This document shows positions 24,668 to 37,300 of a stretch of DNA of 64,000 nucleotides, in pieces. The DNA comes from Trichoplax sp. H2 (taxonomy: Eukaryota > Placozoa > Uniplacotomia > Trichoplacea), in the NCBI GenBank assembly GCA_003344405.1, contig NOWV01000031.1, positions 434,001 through 498,000 of the forward strand, read 5' to 3'. Below the pieces are notes generated by a model, which saw only the letters and a list, made by a program, of their open reading frames with translations, was not told where the DNA came from and ran no database searches. How positions within the stretch are numbered: the first letter of the stretch is position 1; every line of letters starts with the position of its first letter. A program made the position numbers and the translations under genes.

Positions 24668-25384
24668 GATGTTAATTCTAATTTCAAGGTCAGATACAAT
24701 ATCTTGAAAAGGTTTGGCCAATAGTTTTCTCAATTCTTGAATTGTATAGCGTGTTCGAATTCACGTCTAGTTCTGTCTAGAGTCGGCGAAACTTGTTACG
24801 AAGGAAGAAAAATCGAATCCAAATAATATTTCGTTTTATTTGACTCAATTTCACTTTGAGTATTTTTTTTAGAGCTTCTAACTACAGTTATAATAACAAA
24901 TATCAAGCCAATATTTTAAAATAGTCCTACTATTTTTTTGCTGTGCATAAATGATTGAATTGAGCGAAAAACTAGGTTAACAACTAGCAGATAAAGGTAT
25001 CCTGTTTGGGTACTCTTATAAGAGATTGGTACGAACGGTATAGATTACAAGCATACAATATCAAATAATCTCAAAAAATGTATGGAAAAGGTCAGCAGTC
25101 ATTCGCATAATAATATCTCATCATTTTAAGGTCAAAGATGTCAATACAATTACTTGGCAATCTTACAACATGATTTAGTAATTAGCTTTCATTATAATTA
25201 TTATCGATCAAGCTGGCTAAACAATGAAATTTTTAAGAAAGGAAACAATTGATAAAGTATATAAGCGGTCGATGGAGATATGATTTTCTACGCTACAAGC
25301 AGAGATATGATCACAATTTTAAACGCTGATTGCTTTATTACGATAGAGGATGTTCCATCAATCTCATTAGCATTAAATTTTAAC

Positions 25385-25705
25385 TTAGTTTATATTGTAG
25401 CATTACAGTAAAATTCAACGTATTTCAATTAAATCTATCGGTAATATAAAATACTATCGTATCTATTTCTAAAGCAAATAAAAGTTTATATCGCAACATT
25501 ATAGAAAGATTCAATAAGCTTCAATTAAAATTATCCGTAACTTAAACACTATCAAATCTGTTTCTGTAAAGTAAATAAAAGTTTCTATCGCAGTACTATA
25601 ACGAGACTCAACGTGTTATAATTAAAATGAATCAGTATTTTAAAATATGATCAAATCTATTCCTATGAAACAAATATAATATTTCTATAGTTAATGATGC
25701 TATAA
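25385..25705. repeat. ~96-bp tandem repeat, three diverged units
   Basis: Units start near 25417, 25512 and 25609 and share a stretch resembling TCAATTAAA(A/T)..ATC and a later AAATAAAAGTTTCTATCGCA. Spacing is 95-97 bp. Divergence between units is considerable. Confidence 0.75.
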
Positions 25706-25794
25706 CGGACTTTAAAGTATATACTTAATAAATTATTTTTATAGCATATTGACTTGAAAAAGTAGCTTACAGTAAAATTTAAAATAAAATAGTT

Positions 25795-25945
25795 TCTATC
25801 TGGCCCAATTCGAACAATGTGGCGTAAAATGACCTTTCAATCAAAGATGAGTTTTTACTGAGCCTATTTACAATAGCGTAGGGTAAAATAAACCTTAAGT
25901 TAAGCATGAGTTTCTATCTAGCCTATTTTCATCAACGGAAAGCAA
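25795..25945. repeat. ~60-bp tandem repeat, about three units
   Basis: Three successive segments share GAGTTT(C/T)TA(T)CT followed by GCC(C/T)A and, later, GGGTAAAAT-like sequence. Degenerate. Confidence 0.55.
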
Positions 25946-26822
25946 GTTCTATTTCTATTAATTTTAAGAAGATCCATCACTCACTTTAATTATTCTCTTT
26001 GAATAATCTAAATGCGTCTAGATAGTATCATAAATTATATTATTGTAATAAAACTGCTAATATCTTATCTTTTTTCCACGACAGAAATTTAATTTCCATA
26101 TTCATTTACTTTTGACATGATGCATCACTACCTATAATTAGATTCTAGCTCTACTAACTTGAAAAAGCGACTTGAATCCGAAATGATACTTTTCTTCCAA
26201 CTCATAATTAAGAACACGCCAAAAAACGTTCTATTAAAATTTTAAAGGAGCCAAATTCTAATAGACAAAAGCAACTTAAATACGCTGTTATAATTATATT
26301 TTCATATTTCTTTTTAAAGACAGTGCACAATAGTCACACCCATGCCTATGTGTTTATTCTTGTTCTATAGGAAAGGATTCACAGATTACATCAAATATCC
26401 TATTTATAGCAGTATTACTCTATGAATTAATTATCTATAGAGAAGTCATTAAATCTTGATATGCTAAGGATAGTAAATTGTAAAATAATCGGATAGAACT
26501 ATTCTTGCCATTTAGAAGAGATGACGTCTTAAAATTAAAACTCCTAAACTAATCAAGATTAACATCCAGTTTTGAACCACGAACCAGACGCATTTTTGAA
26601 TACAATGCTGTGATTACAGCAACACATCATAATGACTTATTTTATATTAATTTCATTTTTAGCAATTACGATATGAACCGGATTATCATTCGAAATACAT
26701 ACGTGAAAATACTATTATGACCTGGTATCATTAATTTCTGCTCATTGTTAGCCTTCAAATTAAATTCAAATCTAAGAGTGGCATGCAGTGATTAACGAAT
26801 GTCAGAAATAGTTCAATAACGG

Positions 26823-27372
26823 TGTCACAATTTCATTTCTGCGACAAGGTAACGTACAGTAAAAGTCTATAAGTAGCTACTGACTTAAACGCCCTTTTAC
26901 TTAACGTTAAACACACACAGCAAAAAACTGTAAAGATGAAGCTTTTATTAGCAAAGGTACATCTACAACTTTTTACCACCCTCTCAACTCAAATGTTCCC
27001 GTTTATATAGGAACCGTCTAATTTGTAAACAACAACAGTATTATTATTATACCTTGCTAGGAGAATCATCTCGAACTAAGATGCTCCTTACATAGCTTTT
27101 CTATCAGTAAATATTTTGAATCTCTTACTCATACTTAATCTTAATCTAAGCTCGTAGGTTGTCCAATTCAACTATCATCAACTAGAACTTGAATCATCCT
27201 ACTGCTATCTATCACACAATAACAATCAATATCAAATATGTAATGAACTATACAAACAACATCCACGTTAAGGCATTACTTATCTTACCTAGCACTACAA
27301 ATATGGATATTCTCCAAACTAGCTACTACTGTACTTATTAAACTATCCTAATGACAAGGCAACACCGTAACA
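26823..27372. mobile_element. LTR-like element, 550 bp, with 5-bp target duplication AACGG
   Basis: On the plus strand it runs TGTCACAATT to CCGTAACA, that is TGTTACGG...TTGTGACA on the minus strand. AACGG flanks it directly at 26818-26822 and 27373-27377. It is homologous and inverted relative to the element at 19670-20263. Termini and target size fit a solo LTR. Its ends match those of the 319-bp element at 14865-15183 (TGTTAC...TGACA), but the interiors are not evidently related. Confidence 0.85.
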
Positions 27373-28693
27373 AACGGGAAATAAACTTATTACTGCTTTC
27401 ACTTAACCACAATTGAAACTATCTTTAGCTTTAAATAACTTTTGAATTTTGTTATATTATTTAGATCGAGTCGTTTATCATATTGGGCATCGTAAGGTGA
27501 CAATGTCTTCAGCAAATTTTATAATAGTTCTTGGCGTCTTCAACCTGAATATCTCTAGTTTCTGTTCATACAGGTAATTAATAAATAATGTCATATGAAA
27601 TTCAAGAATATGGAAGGGACTTGTTATCACTTTTGCACTAACATCTGCCATGACTTCACTTAATAGACCCAGGTATCTTCAACCTGGATATCTCTAGTTT
27701 CTGTTCGTGCCAATGATTAATGCTTTCATTTAAATCTCAATATCTTTCATAAATCGTGATTCATAACACTCAGAGGAAAAATAAATAATATCCGGTACAA
27801 ATTGCTCAATAGACATCCGTAAAACAGCTCTTTAATAACTCTAGTACTTTATCGTAGCAACTTTATTAAGCAACTGAAACAAGAAACGCACATAACGAAT
27901 TTTATACTCAAGATAAATTACACTACGGTTATTTTAACGCATATATATAGAACCATAGAAACACAATAAACGTAGTTTTCTTATCTAATCAGAGAACAAT
28001 AGATAATTAATGATATTCCGTTATTATAGGGTGTCATAAAGTGACCTTTCCTACAAAATAATAATTTTATTTTCGTCAGATAACATACCACTATCTATGA
28101 GGTCATACATACTTTTAATAGATAACTGTATAGTTTTATAATATTATCTATAAACTTAAAATTAAGATTTATTTCAATAAACTGTAAATTGAATGATTTT
28201 TCAATTCAAAGTTTGGGTTCAGTCATGTCTAATAGAGACTGGCTGTGTTACTGTTCCTCCAGGCGATAGGAGATCGTCAGTATTTAGAGCTAAAGTGTAG
28301 GTAAATATCAGGGAGGACATACCTAACGGTAGACTCAAAGTGTGCAATTTCTATACTAGTTTAAATTTTTCACCGTTACAAATTTCGATTTGTAACATAT
28401 TTTGTGCACTCTGGTCGATTTAATATAACTTTGATACGGAAATAATTTGAAGAAAAACTGAATAACAATTTATTAACTGATAGAGATTATAAAGCCAAAC
28501 AAGCTCACTAATAAATAAAATTAGTAAGATTTAAATATAAGCGAAGAGAGACAAAGGTTAAGCTGAAGCAGCGAACAATCAAACAATCTTACAGAAAATC
28601 AACCATTTCATTCACAACTTATGGACCTAGCAGGCCTCAAACTGTAAATTAGTTCTTAAAAGTTATCATTCTCTGCTCTCTGCACCTAATTTT

Positions 28694-28825
28694 CTAATTC
28701 CATAGCCTTTCATAGGCTTCGTGTAGCTCTTGGCGATTTTTTAAAACTAGCATACGTAAAGCATCACGTTCAAAATTAGCTTGAACATTCGATTTGCACC
28801 ATTTACGAAAACAAAAATCACACAT
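28694..28825 (-). CDS. Small Cys-rich reading frame or terminal exon, unrecognised
   Basis: Forty-three codons from ATG at 28823-28825 to TAG at 28694-28696, giving MCDFCFRKWC, then a charged helix-like stretch (FERDALRMLVLKNRQEL) and HEAYERLW. The frame stays open upstream to about 28890 (reading LPNLKVFPFGT before the Met), and CAAG near 28865 could be a splice acceptor, so this may be the last exon of a larger minus-strand gene. The C-x2-C-x4-C spacing hints at metal binding. The composition is much more protein-like than surrounding noise. I do not recognise the family. It could be a gene relic. Confidence 0.4.
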   Translation of the reverse strand: MCDFCFRKWCKSNVQANFERDALRMLVLKNRQELHEAYERLWN

Positions 28826-29852
28826 AGTTCCGAACGGAAACACTTTAAGGTTCGGTAACGAAACTTGAAAACAATAACAAACTAACCATGATATATTTCA
28901 AATTTTATTCCCAATACGTTTTTTAACTAACACACTGTACGAAAAATTAATCATTAGTTTTCAAACCAGCAAGATTTACCATTAATTAAAACAATAAGTT
29001 TAACATCATACTATATTTTCCCCCTTTTTGCTAGAGTTGCGGTTAAGGATGGTTAACCTATAGCTAAACCCTTGATATAAGTCTAACCCCTAGCAGACCG
29101 TATGGTTAATGGGATGAATATACGGCTATATTCTAATTTGTTCTGGCGATTAATTTACTACGGCAACGACACAGATATGCTGTCTGCAATTTACCAAATT
29201 TAAATCTCGAAATGTCATACTTAATATTTCATATTTTTACGAATTGAAGCGTATAAAATAATTTATTCATTACGAATTAGGCTATTAATTGATTAGCTGT
29301 ACTAGCCTTGATGAGAAATTTATTTGTATCTGAAACTTAGCAGTTTCCACTCCTCTTCGCTGACGCATTATCGTTTCCTTAAATTAGGTCATTAATTTGT
29401 TTTACTACCGTAGTTTTGATGAGTATACCCAGCTCTTTCTGCTCCTCTTTGTAGATTTAAAATCGTTCTATTAACATATAATAATGAGATTTTTGTTAGT
29501 TTAGCAGATGCAGTTTCCAAGAATAAACTCAATAGGGCTAGCAGTAAAACATTCTGTGTGATTTTAATAAAGTATTAACGTAAGCATAAAATTATCAATA
29601 CTTAAGTAAGTAGAAGAGCGCTACAGATAAAATAGTTGCCTAAGGGCATTTAGCTGATGTTATCACCAGCTGTGAATTTTCGGCTAATATCTTATTTGTA
29701 AGATTGTTAATGTGTTCGTTCATATTTATGATATATCGTTGTTAAACCGTTACCTTTGTTCAACTGTATGGCAATATGGTAATTTTAGTGAAGTTTGTTC
29801 AATACTCTAACTTTACTAGACTCGCCTGGAGATTTCTAGTACATCTTCTTTG

Positions 29853-32800
29853 TTACAAATTTAAATCAGAAGAAATTCGAAAATGAGATACATCTCTCTC
29901 AACAATTTGATTCAATTTCTCTCTCATTTCGGCATTGATTTTCAGTAAGTAATTCATTTGATTAGCTAATGCTTCAATTCTACGATAATAAAGAAAAAAA
30001 TTGAAAATCATTCGATTATTCTAAATTAGAATTAAATAGTCTTGTATATCTAAGCTACTAAGATAGAGTACACTATTTTTTCCCTTATAAGCTGAGTGAA
30101 TATTGACATTATGATAAATTCTTTAAAGATTTCTGTCAGTATTACCCTTTTTCTTGATTGGATACAGTTTCTTGCAACTCATGATATCCGTTATCTACTA
30201 TAACGGATTTTTCTAAATTGGTCCCGTGCTGCGTGAAATGTTTTTGAAGCTAAAGGAAATAAATTTTTATTGAATGCCTTGACATTTCCGTTAAATTTTA
30301 CCGACGGTACAAACTACTTCTGAAGATAGACTGCTGCATTTAATAAATCAACGCATTTTCTTATATGATGATGCAGACTAAATACTGAGACGATAATTAA
30401 GCGTTACATTAAATTTTGCTACCGTAAATTGTATATCGTAGCTGTAATTGAAATTTTTATTTGACAATTAATACATAGGTCATTTGCGAAAATAGTGCAA
30501 TCTAACAGCACAATTAATTGCGATTAGAGTGCTAGTTGACATTAAATCACCGTAAATATGACTACATATTGTAATTCGACTACCTAAAACTACTGTTAGA
30601 TATCATATTTATAAATATTGCTGTACTTACTAGGTAACTTACTGCTTAAATTTATGCGAAAACTATTGATACTACGATATGTAGCGACTTCAGGAAAGTA
30701 ATGTATTTCAAGTTTCGTAGGGGGCAAGAAGATACTATCATTTCCACAATTTTCCATGGTGTAAAGTAAAGGTGTCTTCAGTTACTGCCAGATTTACAAG
30801 ATTAAGGAGATCTTTGATTCCTCAAAATCTTGTAAACTCAAAAATTTGTTTCTGCGATACTTTTGTTACAAAAGTGCTTTATAATAGCATTAAACTGGTA
30901 ACTAAAATGTCTTAAAAATAAAATTCTATATAACATAATTTAATGCGAATCAAACTATCAACTACAGACTTATACATAGCATCAAAGTAGATGAAAATAA
31001 TAGCCAATACTGACTCGAGTAAGCAATCCTAGCTGTCGTTTTTCCTCCTTGCGGGTGTAATATTTATTCCTTAATGCATAAGGCAATGTTCTTTCAACTT
31101 GGTCGATAAATTCAACTTGAATTCTTAAACGGCTAAGAACGGCATTCCTTTCAATTTTATCGATATCACCAACGGCTAAACCAACCTATGTTGGCAAAGT
31201 AAAATGCCAACTGTAATTATCTATACATTTTTGCATAAGCCATCGTACACATTTTGCTTACCATCAGGTTCATTGCTGCGATAGGCATGACGACAGAAAA
31301 GATAACTAGAAGGATTAGCGTAAGAATATTAAAGGGGGCCTGTATTGTTTTGTTATAGATGGGATCAAAGAAGACATCCTTGTAGTCTAATTCTCCAAGC
31401 ATCATGTCGAAAACTTTGAGGAAAGAATATGCTACAGTGCTGAAATATTTCTGTCGTAGAAGCCAAAGAGGTCGATTAGTTACATGGAATGGATTACAGC
31501 TTGTAGCTTACTCAAATGGTTAATCTTTTTGTTTTCTATTATAAATGAACGCATTAATTTACCTCATGACCCATCATAACATAAAAGCTGAGACCAAATG
31601 CAACGATAAGGAATGCTAGCATTAGACCGACCTGGCGATAATTAGAAAATTTGCATAAATAGAATACTTAGTTAAGAGAATGTAGATTATAATAATATGC
31701 TTTTTATCAGTATAAAATTAATCCTTAATAGATTATTTTTTGAGGTTCATTAAATACTGCAGAATCAAAACAATATCGATATTTTATCATTTTACCTTAG
31801 CAATAGTAAGCAAAACTGATCGAAGCATGGCAACATAAATACCAAAAGTAGGCAACCTAGGTCCAATAAAATATTGAATTAACACTTTAATTTTGATTAC
31901 CATCTTTATAGACACATATTATAATGAAATCTCGCTATATTAGTCTAGGAATATTACAGCATTATAATTTAAAGGTATTAACAGTATTTAATCATCTATT
32001 TTTCAGATATTCATTATTCCATATATATAGCCATTATCATTATAAAAACAGATTCTACTTTTTGTCGTTAATTACTAAAAAGTAGATATAGATATTGTTC
32101 TACTAGATCTTTAACAAGATTGCTATCATGCTTAGATTAAGAATAAATAGTATTTAAATATTTCTCACGTCATAGTACCGTAATGGTAAGATAAAATAAA
32201 TTTCGACTGTAAACAATTTTGATCTATTTACATTTACGAAAATATGCTATTTCTTTGACAGAATCTATCATTTCAATATTTACCGTTGAAGAAAAACTAC
32301 TAAATTGCACCAGGTTAGGCAGATATTAATGCTGCCTAACGCCCATTGATCGGTGCTAGGCTCATATCCAGGTGGAACAGAAAAGGTGATAGCAGAAATA
32401 TACATAAATAATTCAATGTAATTGGTATAGTATAGGAAGTAGGACAATCCCTGCCAAGTAAAATGAAAAATTAAAGTTAATCAAATCTAACTTTTTGATA
32501 TTTTTTCATGACGGTAGAATAAAATTTAGAGAACGTTGCCAGCGATTACAAATAAGCATATATCTATGCGCTGACTATTATCAGTCAATCAGTAATTTAC
32601 TCTCTTCAATTAGATTCCTCGCCAGTACAAATTCCTTAGGTAAAAATATGAGTAATGAATTAAGCATGCATATACCTGACGCAACATTTGGAGGATTTCC
32701 GTTCCTAAATTAATCACACTAGCGGCAAGGATAATCAGTTGAGTAATGAACAAGTCCGGCCGTGAAGACTAAAGCAATGTTACGAGATAACATGATTCAC

Positions 32801-34391
32801 TGATAGCAATATTTATAATGTAATCCATTTCATATTTAATTAATCTTAATAAATTAGCTTTGATCAAGGCAAGATGCCAATAAAAATTATAAAAAATCGT
32901 CTAAATAGTCTGAAGCAATGAACGTACGACTGTATAATAATAGTCAGTCTTTGTCTGATTTTCGCTTGTATAGGTATATGGAGTGAAACCAGAAATGTTT
33001 GTCTCATAAAAACTAGATGAAACAATATTGCCAGGTGGACGTAGAGCGACAGTATAGTAGGTTAAAGCAGCCACAAATAAGAGATAAAGAATCAGATTGC
33101 CAAAATAAAGTGGAATACCAAATGTACGCCTATGCATTGGGACAGAATAAAATAAAATAATACAGAATAGTTCCATTATAAGGACTAAAACTTACAAAAG
33201 CCTTTCTTAAAATATTTAAACCGATTTTACAAAGTTTATCCTTAAAACTAACATCGAGATCCAATACAGTTGGACCTTGTCATTACTTAACTCTACTTGC
33301 AATTTACAAGAGTTCTGGCACGAAATTAGCTGAGAACTACTACTGCGACTACAAACCATTTAGCATCAAGTAAAGCCTGAGATAATTCATGGAGCAGTAA
33401 TTCTGTTCTTTCGTGTTTAAGCATAGTCTATTTATCGATAATTGTAGATAAATAAGGGCTTAATGTCAAACAGAACATATTGGTGTCTAAATATTTAATC
33501 AACTATATTAGAAACCTTAAAATCAGATTTAGCAATATTCTTACCATTAATGCACTACATTTACATTGATTTTTTGAGCTCTCTCTTAAACGCATTTCTA
33601 CCATGGGCCCAGGATCTAGTATTGAGTAGTCATATACAATCTAAAGAATGAGGTAAAAGATCGAGAAAAGTAAAACTAAAACAATCAAATAGCTTTGCAG
33701 CTAAAAATCAGTAATGACCTTCATCCCTACTAGATTGATTATTCCATTTCTTGTCAACTATGATTGCATTACATTATCATTCATTTATAAATCTTAGATA
33801 GTAAACACAAACAAGGAAAGAAGTACTCATCTATCTTTTGAAAACTCTTATAGCAATATTGAACTAAATTAATCCTATCGGTATTGTTTACAAATGTTTA
33901 TATCACAAGTGGGTTCGAATAAGGTTTCAACTTTAAGTAAATGGATTCGGATGATACTTTAAATCTATTTTAGCGATTTTAGCAATTTTAGTTGAAATTC
34001 TATATATAACAGACTCGTTATAAGATAATGTGATGCTGCACCGTTTGAACTGAGATATTATCATTACTATTATACTTTAATAACCCTATTTCTAAAATCA
34101 ACTCGTCAATACAAATTGGCAATCTCTCGTTAGACTTTGACTGGATTCGGCGAATAAATATAGAAAAACACAAACCGTTTTATCTATACTTTCACTGGTA
34201 CTACTTGCAATAGATAAGTCCATCACGCCCTGTCAGGGAACAAAAATAAGGATGAAATCGATCAAACAAAACAGTGTTGTCCGGATATAAATGACAAAAA
34301 TCTTACTTTTGCAACGGTTGGCAGTTTCTCAATTAAGTTTTGCATCACGGAAAACCCCTTATCATCAAATCGATTTAAAATCTCTCTGCTC
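29853..34391 (-). other. Copy C: linker, transmembrane, pore and coiled-coil exons 15-27
   Basis: Exons: 34307-34391, 34176-34229, 33545-33640, 33357-33427, 32928-33129 (S1 and S1-S2 loop with sequons NIS and NQT), 32676-32768 (S2), 32284-32450 (S3-S4), 31796-31856 (S4-S5 linker), 31563-31631 (S5), 31262-31450 (pore and S6), 31015-31185 (VGLAVGDI), 30146-30249 and 29853-29979 (coiled coil LANQMNYLLKINAEMREKL, tail ending SDLNL). Exon 25 uses the donor GTCAGT, as in copy B. Confidence 0.95.
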
Positions 34392-37300
34392 CTAATAAGA
34401 TATACCGATACCATAGACAGTTAGGAAAAGCAGGATTAACTATTGAAAACTTTGAAAGATAACTAATAGGATTATCTTCAATTTATTTTTATTATAACAA
34501 TTTGTCTATTACTCTATGATTTAGCTACATACAGGAACATATTACCTCTTATGCTTAACAATTAATAGAGCAGCATCTTCGTGTCCACCTTCAATCGCTA
34601 GATCTAAGCAGGTCTTTCCTTTATTATTGCACATCGTTATATCGCTACCTCTTTCTAGTAATAATTTAACAACAGCACTTGATCCTTGACTGGCTGCTAA
34701 ATGTAGAGGTGATTCCTAAATTGGATCCATATCAAAACAAATTTGTTCACTATTGCCTGATACAGCAAAGTAATTGGTTCAAGAGCTATGTAACAGTTGA
34801 ATCCTTGTAATACTTAACAATTTGAAAACCAAGATAGATTGCTAGGTATTAGCCGATTTATACAGCATCAAAATCACATATCTTATTGCACAAATCTAAT
34901 CTTATAGCTAAACAATACTTCAAAAGTGCATAATATTACCAATCTAGAATTAATTCGATTGAGATCAGCTCCATTTTTCAGCAGCAATTTTCCTATTTGA
35001 GCAAAACCTTTAGATGCAGCATATTCTAAAGGTGTCATATAACTGCCGTCTCTGCAAACAATTATTATTTATGTTATTATGATAATATTAATGTAGCAGG
35101 TAATATTAAACTCTATCATAATCTATAGTATTTCAGTAATGCAAAATTTTACTATCCATTATATCTAGCAATCATTATTCCTGATGCAATAAAATTATTC
35201 ATTTTTTTACCTTTTCTCAACATCTGCACCGTACTTTAACAGCATTGCGGTGACATCTTCCGCATTATTTATAACTGCAAAATGTAAAGGAGTTCTTGAT
35301 TTCTCTCCCAAATAATTAACGGATGATAGGGAAGCTTCACATAAATACTCAGCTATAAGTAGATCGCCTTTCCTGTAAGACAAAAGGAGATGAATTTAAA
35401 ATCATTTTTTAATACCAGACAATAAAATAGTATTTCGATTTAAGATTATTGTATTATTTGCATCTTATGAAATCATTACTTATTGCATAGCAGACATCAA
35501 TCTCATATACGAGATATAACATATACCAGATAATATTGGCTGCAACAGCTGCTACATAAGATTGATTAAAACTATTAGATATTGTATAGTATACGGTATA
35601 GCAATTTGATATACATTAGAGAATATCCACTACGTTAGTATCAACAGATAACATAATGCCTCCCTAATATAGCTCTGTTCGATATCAAAATATAATATTG
35701 ATTTCATTAAACAACTTTGCAAGCAAATAACCCTGATAATCCAAACTATAATATCTAAATCTATACTGGTGAAGACTGTATTTTATACTAGATATTATAC
35801 CCACAAATACCCTGAAAACAGCTTCAACAATGTCCAAGTTAAGATGTTACTTAGCTAAACATTCGGAAAAGTTACCTATTTTAAACTGTTAAATGAAATT
35901 GGAATAACCATTTGACTTACACGCAAGCCATATGAAGTGGTATATTATCATCGTCATCGTGGCAGTCAACAATTGCACCGTTGCTAACTAGTAACTCAAC
36001 AATCTAATAAAGTAAACACATCAAATATCATTTGAGTCTTTCAAAAGTTTATAATTGGGATTTATACTATTGTACGGTATAGATTCTATTTCTGATATAA
36101 TATGAGCTAAAAGATTTCGTTAACCTGATGATTTCCACTTTGCACTGCATAATGCAAAGGTGTTTTTTCAAAGTTATCAGCTAAATTTAAAAATTTACCA
36201 GCATATATCTGCAAGTTTACGAGAAAAATTTTTCGGTTATAAAACGATCAAGTAACAAATGAGATGATAATTTAATCTATTAGCAAAATTATTCCATAAA
36301 TTGAGTAAGAATTATGTTTGATTTGTAACTTACTCGTAATAAGTGTTGAATTAATTGTAAATGACCATTTCGAACAGCGAGATGAAGACAAGTTCGCTGT
36401 ACTTCATCTACGGCAGAAATATCAGCATTATGTCGGAGTAAATAGTCGATCACTTTAATATGGCCTTTAGCTGCAGCATACATCAGCGCTGTTTTCTTAG
36501 TATAGTCAACGGCATCAATATCAGAACCCTATAATAGAACAATAAATATTACAGTCAGCATGAAATGACTCTTTTGAATAGGTTATACTAATTGTCATTT
36601 AGGATAAAATATGTAACCATAAATATACTAATCACTTTATTTAATTAAGTTCTTTTCATACTATTAAATTGATTATTCCAGAAGAAACAAGCAGGTAAAT
36701 ATTAATATTCTCCTTATAAACATTTATTTGTGAATTCAGCGCCTTAACTAATTTGGTTCGTGGCAAGATTATTTTGGACTAATAGAATGATTGAGCATAT
36801 ACAATCAAAATGGTGTAGGAAGTTAATCCAAAGTAGATATGCAAGGACAATTGGATAAACATTTTCTACTAGTGAATATACATATTTAGATGATTCTATG
36901 TAATATTACTAGATCGGCAAATGTTTAAGATTTACAATCGCTAATCTCAACTTAGGCTAAAACAAAAATATCTATTCTGTAATGCAATATAGAGATCAAT
37001 GCCAGATTAATCATTTTTCATAAAGAAAGGCTTAGCTAATTTTACCATACTTACAGAATCTACTAGTAATTCCATAATAGGTAAATGACCATATAAGCTT
37101 GCAAGGAAAAATGGTGTTCTGTACTGATAGTTGTTGATATTTATCGAAGCTCCTTTATCAACCAGCAATTTAGTAGCCTCATAGTAACCATTAGCTGCTG
37201 TAATATGTAAAGCGGTCCCTCCACCGTTCTATAGTGTCACGCAGAGACATTAATAAGATTACAATAACGATTCAAAAAGTAAATAAACAATTTTAAAATT

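Larger units (their letters stand above)
24668..29852. other. Spacer between copy B (5' side) and copy C (3' side)
   Basis: About 5.2 kb. It holds a weakly conserved upstream module (about 24890-25050), two short tandem-repeat tracts (25385-25705; 25795-25945), a gene-end relic (26040-26180), an LTR-like element (26823-27372), a local duplication sharing TTCAACCTG and CTCTAGTTTCTGTTC at 27538-27570 and 27677-27708, and one small minus-strand reading frame (28694-28825). I see nothing else between 27710 and 28690 or between 28880 and 29852. Confidence 0.6.
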
